Shown piece after piece: positions 34,587 to 43,278 of a stretch of DNA of 44,826 bases. A program made the translations under genes and the position numbers. The notes beneath the pieces are model-generated. The model did no database searches and was not told the DNA's origin. It saw only the letters and a list, made by a program, of their open reading frames with translations. This stretch comes from Bacteroidales bacterium (GTDB taxonomy: Bacteria > Bacteroidota > Bacteroidia > Bacteroidales > UBA6680), in the NCBI GenBank assembly GCA_025210735.1, contig JAOARD010000059.1, positions 1 through 44,826 of the forward strand, written 5' to 3'. The first letter of the stretch is position 1. Each line of letters starts with the position of its first letter.

Positions 34587-37328
34587 TTACTGTACGATAA
34601 GTTTTTTGCTTGTGTTGCTATTATTGGTAATAATATTTACAACATATAAACCAGGTTTAAGCATTCTGTTTAGCTTAATATGCGGTTTATTATGTTTACC
34701 GCTATACACTATTTTTCCTGTTGATGTGTATATGATAATATCAATGGCAGATTTATAATTATGGGTGATATTGATCTCTCCGGTTGTTGGATTTGGATAT
34801 ATTGCCGCATTAATATTTGTCATATTCTTTGAATTAATATCCGTAGATATTTTCATTTTGGCTATGAGATTTAACTCCAGTTTAGGCATGATTATATCGT
34901 TGCTCTCTATAATAAGTTTTGCTCTCTTCTCAGCTCTGATATTGGCATTACATTTTATTGTAATAGTCTCTGATTCGCCGGAGCCAATATTACTTTTTGG
35001 CATTAAAACCTCAAAATTATTGAGCTGTTCGCCTTTTAAATATGCCTTTTTTATGTTCAGATTGCGTGTTCCGTTATTTTTTATTGTCAGTACCCTTGCT
35101 TTAGAATCACTTAGTGATATAACTGCATTGTTTTCCAGTTTTTTATCATCGTATATTTCTAACATGGGAGCTGGTGCGAACAGCCTTACTTTGAATGTAA
35201 ACATATGCTTTTCGTAGTCGTTTGTTCTAAAACGGACAGTGAAAATGTTCTCTCCCGGTTTTGTACAGCGATATTTAATTCTGAAGTTAGTTTTCTCCAG
35301 ATAATTTATATCGTCTTCTATTTTTCTGCTAACTTCAGATATCCCTCCGTCGGGATTTTCAATTGTAAAATCGTACACTTTTAACAGATCCGATCCGTAG
35401 TTGTTAAAGGTGTAATCCTGCTCTCTGAAATCATCAAAATCTATTATTCCGTAGTCGCAAATTTCGTTGTTTGATATTCCGAATGATTCGTTCTGCTGAC
35501 TCAGTTGCATTGATGGTTTTATTCCATAACCCTGTAGTTTCAGATTAAAATCATAGCATTTATAGTCGTTTGTTTTTATATATAATTTTGCACTGTTTGT
35601 ACCATCTTTTCTGGTAGGAGCATAGGTTATCTTTATATTATCCTTTTCGCCCGGTTTAAGAACCGTTTTTGATGGCATCTCGGTAATTGTATAGTAACCC
35701 GATTTATTATCTATAATCTGAATATTGTTTAGAGAAAGATCAACAGATCCGTTGTTGATTATATCAAAGGTTCTCTCTTTAGGTATGTTTACTGAGGTTC
35801 TGTCAAATTCATATGTATAGTTATGTTCAAAGCCGAATTTATCTTGTTTTACATCTATGTTGGCGTATTTGTTATTTGCAGATATTCTGAATAATATAGA
35901 TTTATCGTGCAGGTCATCAGATTTTATTTCAAGCATTGTATAGTGTTCGTGTTTACGAAAATCTGTTTCAGGTCTATATGAGAAACTGATCTCGGTTTTA
36001 TCACCCGGGTTAATATCAGATTTGCTCCTGAATGTCATATTGAAACTCTTATATGTATCAAAATTTTTCTCAATGCTTTTTATTGATAGAGTTTTGTTAC
36101 CAATGTTCTTTATGTATAGTTTTTTATTAGCAAATTCTCCTTTACCGTTATAGTTGAATCTATACCCTTCGTTATGTTGGTATACTTTTCCTGTTTCATC
36201 TTCAATTGTAAGTATAGGTGCAACTACTTTTATATTTACAAAAAACTCAATTATATCTGTTTTGTATCCGTCAGATGCAACTGTAACTTTAAACCTTTTA
36301 TTTCCTATAGATGCAGGAATTAGGTTTAATGATATTTTCCTCTCGCTGCCGGGTTCAATTTTGGTATGCGACAGAGGTGTTTTAATATACATTTCGCCAT
36401 TATTCTCTACACTTACTCCTGTTACAGACAGGGAATGATCTCCACTGTTTTTTAGATTAAATGTGTAGTCTTCTGAGGTATAGTTGTTGTCTGGTAGTGT
36501 GATCTCAGATCCGTTTGCTACAATATTTGAGTTGTACCTTACCTCAGTAACCGGAGCAATAACCTTTCCTGTAACAATAATGTTCTGTTTCTCTTTATTA
36601 CCTCTGTATAGCGGAATATTGAATGAGCTGTTTATATCACCTTTTTTTATTGCTGAAAATGAGAAATAGTTGTTAATGTAATCACCCTCAGGAGCCAGTA
36701 CTGTGCTATTAGAGACAGAACTTGTTAATTTATTGTTTGTTACAAGATCTTCTATTGGAGATAATCCCATATATCCTTTACCGCTGTTTTTCATAATTAA
36801 GGAAAAATCTTTGCGAGTGCCTATTGGTATATCTCCAATATTGATAGTACCATTTGTAATATCAATCTCTTCTGATAATAAAGTCAGATTGCCTTTGTCC
36901 GGATTAACAACAAAATTTATCTCTACAGTTGGATTATCGGGATCGTTTGTATTAAAAGATATCTTATTTATATGTGTATCTATACCCGAACCAGATGTAT
37001 AGTAACCAGAACTGTATAGTGTTTGAGTATGATCTATAGTAGCAGATGTACTATTCTGATTAATATATTCATATATAGAAAGTTTGCTATCAGGATAGTG
37101 GACTTTGTAGTTGGTGACCTTGAGGCTGTTCTCTTTATCAGTATTATTTATTAGCAAACCTTTACTGATAATTTGTGGGTATTCGTTGTAATTACCAAAC
37201 GAACATATTGCGCCGTTATTTACCACTACCTGATATTTGCCGTCGCCGAAAGTCATTTTCAGCTTCTGGGCATGCAAACCATTAAGCATTGCAAAAACAA
37301 ATATGCAATACACAATTCCTTTTTTCAT
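34587..37328 (-). CDS. Large T9SS-secreted protein with choice-of-anchor D repeats
   Basis: The 913-residue protein has a signal peptide (ending near GLHAQ), about six Ig-like repeats of around 100 residues in the ASPM-SPD-2-Hydin/choice-of-anchor D style (NIGDIPIGTRKDFSLIMKNS, DFRKHEHYTM, KNIGNKTLSIKS), and a C-terminal type A type IX secretion sorting domain (IYPNPTTGEINITH, GKIVYSGK, GLYVVNIIT, KKLIVQ). It is expected to be translocated across the outer membrane and attached to the surface. No catalytic domain is seen, so an adhesive or structural role is likely. Its mRNA leader is highly structured. Confidence 0.8.
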   Translation of the reverse strand: MKKGIVYCIFVFAMLNGLHAQKLKMTFGDGKYQVVVNNGAICSFGNYNEYPQIISKGLLINNTDKENSLKVTNYKVHYPDSKLSIYEYINQNSTSATIDHTQTLYSSGYYTSGSGIDTHINKISFNTNDPDNPTVEINFVVNPDKGNLTLLSEEIDITNGTINIGDIPIGTRKDFSLIMKNSGKGYMGLSPIEDLVTNNKLTSSVSNSTVLAPEGDYINNYFSFSAIKKGDINSSFNIPLYRGNKEKQNIIVTGKVIAPVTEVRYNSNIVANGSEITLPDNNYTSEDYTFNLKNSGDHSLSVTGVSVENNGEMYIKTPLSHTKIEPGSERKISLNLIPASIGNKRFKVTVASDGYKTDIIEFFVNIKVVAPILTIEDETGKVYQHNEGYRFNYNGKGEFANKKLYIKNIGNKTLSIKSIEKNFDTYKSFNMTFRSKSDINPGDKTEISFSYRPETDFRKHEHYTMLEIKSDDLHDKSILFRISANNKYANIDVKQDKFGFEHNYTYEFDRTSVNIPKERTFDIINNGSVDLSLNNIQIIDNKSGYYTITEMPSKTVLKPGEKDNIKITYAPTRKDGTNSAKLYIKTNDYKCYDFNLKLQGYGIKPSMQLSQQNESFGISNNEICDYGIIDFDDFREQDYTFNNYGSDLLKVYDFTIENPDGGISEVSRKIEDDINYLEKTNFRIKYRCTKPGENIFTVRFRTNDYEKHMFTFKVRLFAPAPMLEIYDDKKLENNAVISLSDSKARVLTIKNNGTRNLNIKKAYLKGEQLNNFEVLMPKSNIGSGESETITIKCNANIRAEKRAKLIIESNDIIMPKLELNLIAKMKISTDINSKNMTNINAAIYPNPTTGEINITHNYKSAIDIIIYTSTGKIVYSGKHNKPHIKLNRMLKPGLYVVNIITNNSNTSKKLIVQ

Positions 37329-37369
37329 AAACTAATATAATAAGACCCTGAGCAATGTATTAATATATG

Positions 37370-37491
37370 TGCTCATATGCCGGACAGATCCGACATTAGT
37401 ATAAAAACCTTATACTACAGCACACAGATATCAGATCTGTGATGAGCATCTTATCATCCCAATTCTCTTCTGTAGTGTTGGATGGTAAGAT
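37370..37491 (-). ncRNA. Structured 5' leader: four-way junction upstream of the T9SS gene
   Basis: On the minus-strand transcript a closing stem (plus positions 37370-37376 with 37442-37448) encloses three hairpins: 37377-37396 (8 bp, TCTG loop on minus), 37397-37417 (8 bp) and 37423-37441 (7 bp), with only five unpaired bases between them. A further hairpin lies at 37448-37491. In the first hairpin a mismatch on the plus strand becomes a G-U pair on minus. Competing pairings exist: 37414-37420 with 37470-37476, and 37370-37375 with 37349-37354. I know of no matching riboswitch class. Confidence 0.45.
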
Positions 37492-37514
37492 ATTTTTAGA
37501 GGCTCAATCCGATA

Positions 37515-37522
37515 CAAATTTA
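37515..37522 (-). promoter_or_regulatory. Candidate promoter of the T9SS gene
   Basis: On minus the site reads TAAATTTG, an exact TAnnTTTG match, with a TTG about 21 bases upstream as -33 element. It predicts a leader of about 180 nt that contains the four-way junction. Confidence 0.5.
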
Positions 37523-37685
37523 CGAATATTATGTTATATGAAACAATAAGTGTTTAATTAGTGATTTTGTTAAATCGTTATATAACAACTATCTTGTTGG
37601 TTTAAAATGATTTGATAATAAATTGGTTATGAGCTTTGTTATATATTGTAAAATATATGTGTTATGCATTTTACAAGAGTGACTA

Positions 37686-37735
37686 ATCGACAAAACAGTG
37701 TTAGAATCGACAAAGCATTATTTTTTATCGACAAA
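37686..37735. promoter_or_regulatory. Three phased direct repeats, probable LytTR binding sites
   Basis: ATCGACAAA occurs at 37686-37694, 37706-37714 and 37727-37735, with starts 20 and 21 bp apart, i.e. two helical turns. LytTR regulators bind 9-bp direct repeats with about 12-bp spacers. The repeats lie 72 bp upstream of the kinase gene whose operon encodes a LytTR regulator, so autoregulation is the simplest reading. Confidence 0.55.
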
Positions 37736-37806
37736 AAGATGGCTTGTATAGTTAATTTTATTTCGGAATTTAGAGTACATTTTGAAATTAATATAGTTGA
37801 ATAGAT

Positions 37807-38820
37807 ATGATAATAGAGAGAAAGGGTAAGTGGATAGTTTATCTGTTTAATATACTGTATATTATATTTTTTGTTTTTATTTTTATACCACAGTATAAAG
37901 GCTTATGGCCAATCAAGTTTCCGCAGATTTTTGCAAGAGATGTATTTGAGGTTGGTTTTATATCTGTACTGGTTTATTCACTGTATTATATATTAAGAAG
38001 ATATAGAGTAAACAGGAATATCACAGTTGTTGTATCGGCACTGTTAATAGTAATATTGTCTCTGGTTTCGTTATCTGTACTCTATTTTGAAATAGGAGGG
38101 TTTGATTATAGATATTATGAGGTATTTGTAAGGTTTGCTGAATATGTTGGAATAGCAGTGATTCTGGGTGGACTTCTGGCTATAGCAGATAATATATATT
38201 ATTTGTTATCTCTGTTTAATTATAATAAACTTAAGTGTGAGTTGGAAGAGGCACGTAAGAAAATCCTTAAACATCAGTTTAACCCGCATTTTTTGTTTAA
38301 TGCACTTAACTCAATATACAGTTTATCGTTAAACAATAGTAGTAAAACATCAGAGGCTATATTAAAATTATCGTCACTAATGAGATATCTTACAGATGAA
38401 TCGGACAGTGATGTTGTTAGTCTTAACAGAGAAGTACAGTTTATTAGAGAATATATTGATATTGAGAAGATAAGGTTTGGTAGCGATGCGAATATTACTT
38501 TTGATATTGAAGGAGAGTATCATAATAAATTGATAGAGCCATTTCTGCTTATTACATTGGTTGAGAATGCGTTTAAACATGGATTTTATCTGAAGAGTAA
38601 GGATGCGTTTATTGCAATTAAGCTTACAACAGATGACGGTTGGTTGAATTTTAGCATTGAGAATAGTATATCAGAAATGACAGATGGTGACAGGGATGGC
38701 AAAGGTCTTAATATACTCAGTAACAGATTAGAGTTGGCATATAGTAAGAGATATGATTTGAAGCTAAAGCCGGGGAAAGATGTGTATAGTGCAGAGCTTA
38801 GATTAAAGTTGAAGGATTAA
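37807..38820 (+). CDS. LytS/YehU-type sensor histidine kinase
   Basis: The 337-residue kinase has four transmembrane helices (about 9-28, 47-63, 70-92, 112-134), then a His_kinase domain (KHQFNPHFLFNALNSIYS with His161, SSLMRYL) and an HATPase_c domain (LITLVENAFKHG, GKGLNILSNRL). It pairs with the LytTR regulator 13 bp downstream. Kinases of this kind sense envelope or peptide signals; the ligand is unknown. Confidence 0.92.
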   Translation: MIIERKGKWIVYLFNILYIIFFVFIFIPQYKGLWPIKFPQIFARDVFEVGFISVLVYSLYYILRRYRVNRNITVVVSALLIVILSLVSLSVLYFEIGGFDYRYYEVFVRFAEYVGIAVILGGLLAIADNIYYLLSLFNYNKLKCELEEARKKILKHQFNPHFLFNALNSIYSLSLNNSSKTSEAILKLSSLMRYLTDESDSDVVSLNREVQFIREYIDIEKIRFGSDANITFDIEGEYHNKLIEPFLLITLVENAFKHGFYLKSKDAFIAIKLTTDDGWLNFSIENSISEMTDGDRDGKGLNILSNRLELAYSKRYDLKLKPGKDVYSAELRLKLKD

Positions 38821-38833
38821 ATAAAGGAAAATA

Positions 38834-39541
38834 ATGGGTGTGTATAAGGTTGTTATTATTGATGATGAACAACTTGCTATAGATGTAATTTCTAATTATA
38901 TAAACAGATATAGTGAGTTTGAGCTTGCGGGAAGTTTCACTAATCCGGTTGAAGCATTTACATTTATAAACGATAATGATATTGATTTGGCATTTACAGA
39001 TATTGCAATGCCTGAGATTAAGGGGACTGATCTTGTAAAGTTGGCTAAGGAGAGGTGTAAGTTTGTAATGGTTACCTCGTATTCTAATTTTGCTATTGAG
39101 AGTTTTGAACTTGATGTGGTTGATTATCTGCTAAAACCGGTATCGTTTGAGAGATTTGATAAAACAGTAAGCAGATTTTTAAAGTATAAGAGTGAGACAG
39201 AAAATACTACTAAAACCGATAAGGCATCTTTTTTTATAAAAGAGGGTGATGAGTATGTAAAGGTGTATGTAGATGATATTGATTATATTGAGGGTATGAG
39301 GGATTACGCAAAGATATATTGTGGTAAGAACTATTATCTGGCTCTGAAAACGCTAAAATCGATAGGAGAGTTGTTGACTCCTCATAACTTTTTAAGGGTT
39401 CATAAATCGTATATTGTTCCGCTTGACAAGATAAAACAGTATAATGTACAATGTGTTATACTGTCTAATAATAGTGAGATTCCGGTTGGACCAGGTTACA
39501 GAGATAGGTTAAAAGATTTTCTTAATCAGAACAAGTTTTAA
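38834..39541 (+). CDS. LytTR-family response regulator
   Basis: The 235-residue protein has a receiver domain (VVIIDDEQLA, phospho-acceptor Asp56 in LAFTDIAMPE, Lys in DYLLKPVS) and a LytTR DNA-binding domain (VDDIDYIEGMRDYAKIYC, NFLRVHKSYIVPLDKI). It ends at a bidirectional terminator facing the S41 protease gene. The upstream direct repeats are its probable binding sites; the convergent ABC operon is a possible target. Confidence 0.92.
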   Translation: MGVYKVVIIDDEQLAIDVISNYINRYSEFELAGSFTNPVEAFTFINDNDIDLAFTDIAMPEIKGTDLVKLAKERCKFVMVTSYSNFAIESFELDVVDYLLKPVSFERFDKTVSRFLKYKSETENTTKTDKASFFIKEGDEYVKVYVDDIDYIEGMRDYAKIYCGKNYYLALKTLKSIGELLTPHNFLRVHKSYIVPLDKIKQYNVQCVILSNNSEIPVGPGYRDRLKDFLNQNKF

Positions 39542-39548
39542 AAAAACA

Positions 39549-39584
39549 GGGTGTCTCTAACTCTTAATAGTTATTCAGACACCC
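39549..39584. terminator. Bidirectional terminator between LytTR and S41 genes
   Basis: GGGTGTCT (39549-39556) pairs with AGACACCC (39577-39584) around a 20-nt loop; a T run follows on plus and an A run precedes, giving T on minus. Confidence 0.8.
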
Positions 39585-39605
39585 TTTTATATAATTAAGC
39601 AATCC

Positions 39606-41087
39606 TTATTTTATAAGTTCAAGAACACCTTGTAGTTGAGTATCTCTTTCACCCATCACTTGATTTAAGTCTCTTTCAATTATTATATCAGGCTCGGTTC
39701 CGTTGCCATCAAGCGTACTGCCATCTCTCTGAAACGATAACATTGTTGATAGTTTTACTCTGATATTTGAGTGTTTAAGATAGAACTTCTTAGATCGTCC
39801 GCTGGAGCCATTTGTTGTTACTCCCACAATTGTTACATTGTTTAATCCCTTTAGTGCCGATGTAAATACAGATGCTGCACTAAAGCATCGTTCATTTACA
39901 AGTATATATATATCGCAATTCAGAGGCTTTTGCCCGCTTTTAAGCACCATATAATATGGAGAACTGAATTTAGTATAATCAAAATGCTTTTTGGGCTTAA
40001 ACTGTTTGTTAAATTTATTAATAGCTTCTCTGTCAGTATCAGTAAAGAACTCTGAATAGTAATTATACAGATATCTACCGCGCATAGATGATATGTCCTC
40101 ATTAAGATTTTGACTGCTTCTTACTGTTGCTATATTTGCTATCCATGGTGAATCAGTAGGTTGTACAATATAACCTGCAAATAGATTCAAAATATCGCGT
40201 GTTCCACCACCATTATCTCTTATATCTATTATTAACGATTTTGCATCTCTGTACTGTTCAATACCAGATATTAGGCTATCTCTGTATTCAGGGTATTCAT
40301 GAAACGACAACATTTGTGGAACTCTTATGTATGCTATTGAATCGTGAATCCAACTGAACATATTGGAGAAATCTTTTTTATACAAAAGTTTAATTGTTGT
40401 GTTAATGTAATCGGCATATGGCTTATCTATCCATTTATGCTTCTTTTTGCTTAACTTTAGTGTTAGCTCTTTATCGTTTTCGCCGTTTGAAAGAACCACA
40501 GTAGTCTCCTTTTTGTTATACATCTCTTTTGCAAAGTATAACTCTCCGATATCTCTTATATCCTTTACCGCAGATGTATATTTTGCTCTTGAAGGAGAGA
40601 GTTTTCGTCTTGCACAGAATTTATTAATAAATTCTTCTGTTGTGTACCCGTCAATACTTTTTAGTATTGGGTATTTCTTGTTATAGTATGTATACTCTTT
40701 ATCTTTTTTTCTCTTCTTTAGTGCAATAATTTTCCCATTATATGGTGCTATTACAAACGGAAAGTGAAGATCTGTAAGTTTTTTATGTTTTTTGTCTGCT
40801 TTGAATCTGATGTTTGCATGACGATCTATAATTTCGGCAAGAGCAGATTCTAGCTGATCAGCCAAAAATATTATTGATACTGAATCTTTATTTTCTATCT
40901 GTGTTTTTATACTGTTAAGTTTGTTATGCACAGACTTGTTTGATATCTGATAGTATGATGATTCGTTAATGAGTAGTTTCTCAAACTGATCTATATCAGC
41001 TATAGCTTTTGTTTTGCTTATACTTTGTGATAACACAGTATTTAAGGCAAAACATATAATAGTTATTGATATAATTATCTGTTTCAT
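39606..41087 (-). CDS. Exported S41 (C-terminal processing-like) protease
   Basis: The 493-residue protein has a signal peptide (MKQIIISITIICFALNTVLS) and an S41 peptidase domain from about 245: IDIRDNGGGTRD (291-295 DNGGG), NERCFSAAS with probable nucleophile Ser403, and GSSGRSKKFYL, whose Lys may be the general base. No clear PDZ domain is visible before it. It should act in the periplasm. It overlaps the permease-thioredoxin fusion by 4 bp, so it is part of one operon with the ABC transporter and may trim a transported peptide or protein. Confidence 0.82.
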   Translation of the reverse strand: MKQIIISITIICFALNTVLSQSISKTKAIADIDQFEKLLINESSYYQISNKSVHNKLNSIKTQIENKDSVSIIFLADQLESALAEIIDRHANIRFKADKKHKKLTDLHFPFVIAPYNGKIIALKKRKKDKEYTYYNKKYPILKSIDGYTTEEFINKFCARRKLSPSRAKYTSAVKDIRDIGELYFAKEMYNKKETTVVLSNGENDKELTLKLSKKKHKWIDKPYADYINTTIKLLYKKDFSNMFSWIHDSIAYIRVPQMLSFHEYPEYRDSLISGIEQYRDAKSLIIDIRDNGGGTRDILNLFAGYIVQPTDSPWIANIATVRSSQNLNEDISSMRGRYLYNYYSEFFTDTDREAINKFNKQFKPKKHFDYTKFSSPYYMVLKSGQKPLNCDIYILVNERCFSAASVFTSALKGLNNVTIVGVTTNGSSGRSKKFYLKHSNIRVKLSTMLSFQRDGSTLDGNGTEPDIIIERDLNQVMGERDTQLQGVLELIK

Positions 41088-43276
41088 ATGTCTAAATTTG
41101 TTTTTATATAGTTAGTTAATATCTCCTCAAATGATTTTGAAGATGGTTTTGGCATATTTGAATTTACTATATATCCATCAGGATCAATAAGTATAAACCT
41201 TGGTATTCTTTTGCAGTTGTAATCTTTACAGAATTTGTCTTTATTGGTGCTGTACAGATGTTTAACATGTATAGATTCAGAACCTGTTTTTAGTTCCCAA
41301 TCTTTTTTATGGCGATTTATATTTAATGCAACAAATTGTACTGGCATATCTTTTAGCTTAGTTGCCATTCTGTTAAAGAATCGCGACTGTTTTTTGCATG
41401 GTCGGCACCATGTTGCCCATACATCAATTAAAAGGTACTTACCTTTTAAGTCTGCAAGCGATACTTTTCTGTTGTTAATTGTAACAGCATCAAAATCCGG
41501 TGCTTTTTGTCCTTGCAGAATACTTTTTAGTGTTATTGCCTGATTTCTTATGCGATTCTGATATTTGGTATTTGATACTTTATCTATATGGTTAGAGATT
41601 AAAGTATCAATCTCTTTACCTGATGTAAGAAGATTTATGGTATTTGATATATATAAGTACAGAAATTTGTCCCGGAACGAACTATCCTCTATTCTTGATG
41701 CTTGTTCTATAATATCGTCATCGGTGCTATTTTCGTTACTTTTTAGATGATCCGTAACTATCTGTAAGTATGTCTTTGAGTCAAGTAACATCTCGTTATA
41801 TTCAGGCTCTGTTTTAATATCTATACTGTGTGGCATTTCAAGGATTTTATTTCCATGTAATGATCTCCATCCCTTTTTGTATGTATTCAGATGGTTGTAC
41901 ATTTTTATGTTCAACTCTGCTTTTAGTAGTTTTTTAAACCTATCAGATAGTTTGTAGTTATCTGGCGATCTGTATGTCTCAATTCTGTTGTTGCCAGATG
42001 TTCTTTCTTCTTGCAGTAGCTTAAAGAATCGTGTTGGGTTATTGTATATATGGCTGTTCTCTAAATAGTAACTAAGTATACTGTATCTGTCGCTGAACAA
42101 AGATTCGTTGTTTATATAGTATGTCTCCAACATACTTGTTCCGGTAGCTTCTATCTGCTGTTTCTCTGTATTGGCTTTTAAATAGAGGCTGTCATTGTCT
42201 CCAAGAATTATATCCTGATTATATATGTTGCCAAAACTTATCTGGTATTTTCCGTATTTTAACGGAGTAGATATTCTGGTGTGAAATGTATTGTTGTTTA
42301 CGGGTATAACCGTAACAGTATCGTTTACAATTTCATCTATTAGATAGACGTTTTTTACCTCAAAATCTCTGTTTATCTCACCGCATATAACTGTTCTGTT
42401 GTGTTTTGTTGATATGTTGGGGGTAATAAGATTGTATGTTATAATTAACAGTATAAATGTAGCTATTATAGTGCTTACCAGTTTTACTTTGCTCTGTTTT
42501 AAAAATAGTGTTAAGTTCTGATACCTGAATATAGTACAGCCTATTATAGTAATAATAATAGCACAGGTAAAGCTTGTCCATTCTGTGTATATCATATAGT
42601 TGCCTATATTGCTTCCGTACATATAGTCGTATGTTGCTGCAATAGGACCAAAAGGATACCAACTAATAATTATATTGTTCTCCATAAGTATAAGGTGTAT
42701 TGCAAAACCAATGAAACCTATGAAGATAGGGAACAGGTATTTTGATATGAATACGGATATGAAAAACTGAAAACTGATGAGGAAGAGTGATGATACCAGT
42801 ATGCGTAGTATTATATTTATAAAGAATGCTACTGGAAGATTAAGCGATGCACTTACTGGTAATTTTCCTGTAGCATTTAGTATGTAAACACATAATATTA
42901 CTATAGTCATATGTGATATGATTGAGTATAGCACAGTTTTTATTATTTGGAATAATTTGGCTGTATATATTGCATATTTGTCAACAGGAAGAGTACTCAT
43001 TAATTGCCACCCTCTTTTTCTATGATCAATTAAGGTTAATATCATTGAGCTGTAGATAATATATAGAGGAAGGAAATAGCTTATGTAGAACTCCATTGAA
43101 TGTTCGGTGAAGTTTATAAATGCGTTATGTGCAAAACTGTTATTAATACCTCTTTCGGTTATTATAATTATTACCGGAGCAATTATCCCTGTTATTATTG
43201 CTGTAAGGTTTAATCTTAGTCCTTTTAACTTAATATACTCTCCGTATATTGAGGTTATTAGATTATTTATATACAT
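41084..43276 (-). CDS. ABC-2 permease fused to a TlpA-like thioredoxin
   Basis: One open frame of 730 residues. Residues 1-285 form an ABC-2 permease of the bacitracin/lantibiotic-immunity type with six helices (about 22-40, 62-83, 107-133, 146-177, 179-198, 232-250) plus a seventh at 266-285 that would place the rest outside the cytoplasm. Residues 295-390 look like the DUF4369-type beta domain found before many Bacteroidota TlpA proteins, 390-585 are helical, and 589-730 are a TlpA/thioredoxin domain (GQKAPDF, WATWCRPCK with Cys624/627, cis-Pro at 692). I know of no characterised protein with this layout. It sits 2 bp after the ABC ATPase gene. Confidence 0.85.
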   Translation of the reverse strand: MYINNLITSIYGEYIKLKGLRLNLTAIITGIIAPVIIIITERGINNSFAHNAFINFTEHSMEFYISYFLPLYIIYSSMILTLIDHRKRGWQLMSTLPVDKYAIYTAKLFQIIKTVLYSIISHMTIVILCVYILNATGKLPVSASLNLPVAFFINIILRILVSSLFLISFQFFISVFISKYLFPIFIGFIGFAIHLILMENNIIISWYPFGPIAATYDYMYGSNIGNYMIYTEWTSFTCAIIITIIGCTIFRYQNLTLFLKQSKVKLVSTIIATFILLIITYNLITPNISTKHNRTVICGEINRDFEVKNVYLIDEIVNDTVTVIPVNNNTFHTRISTPLKYGKYQISFGNIYNQDIILGDNDSLYLKANTEKQQIEATGTSMLETYYINNESLFSDRYSILSYYLENSHIYNNPTRFFKLLQEERTSGNNRIETYRSPDNYKLSDRFKKLLKAELNIKMYNHLNTYKKGWRSLHGNKILEMPHSIDIKTEPEYNEMLLDSKTYLQIVTDHLKSNENSTDDDIIEQASRIEDSSFRDKFLYLYISNTINLLTSGKEIDTLISNHIDKVSNTKYQNRIRNQAITLKSILQGQKAPDFDAVTINNRKVSLADLKGKYLLIDVWATWCRPCKKQSRFFNRMATKLKDMPVQFVALNINRHKKDWELKTGSESIHVKHLYSTNKDKFCKDYNCKRIPRFILIDPDGYIVNSNMPKPSSKSFEEILTNYIKTNLDI

Positions 43277-43278
43277 AA

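Noticed and set aside
37370..37448. tRNA gene or tRNA-like molecule
   Set aside because: The size and four-way shape are similar, but the T-arm consensus, D-arm bases and anticodon loop layout are missing.
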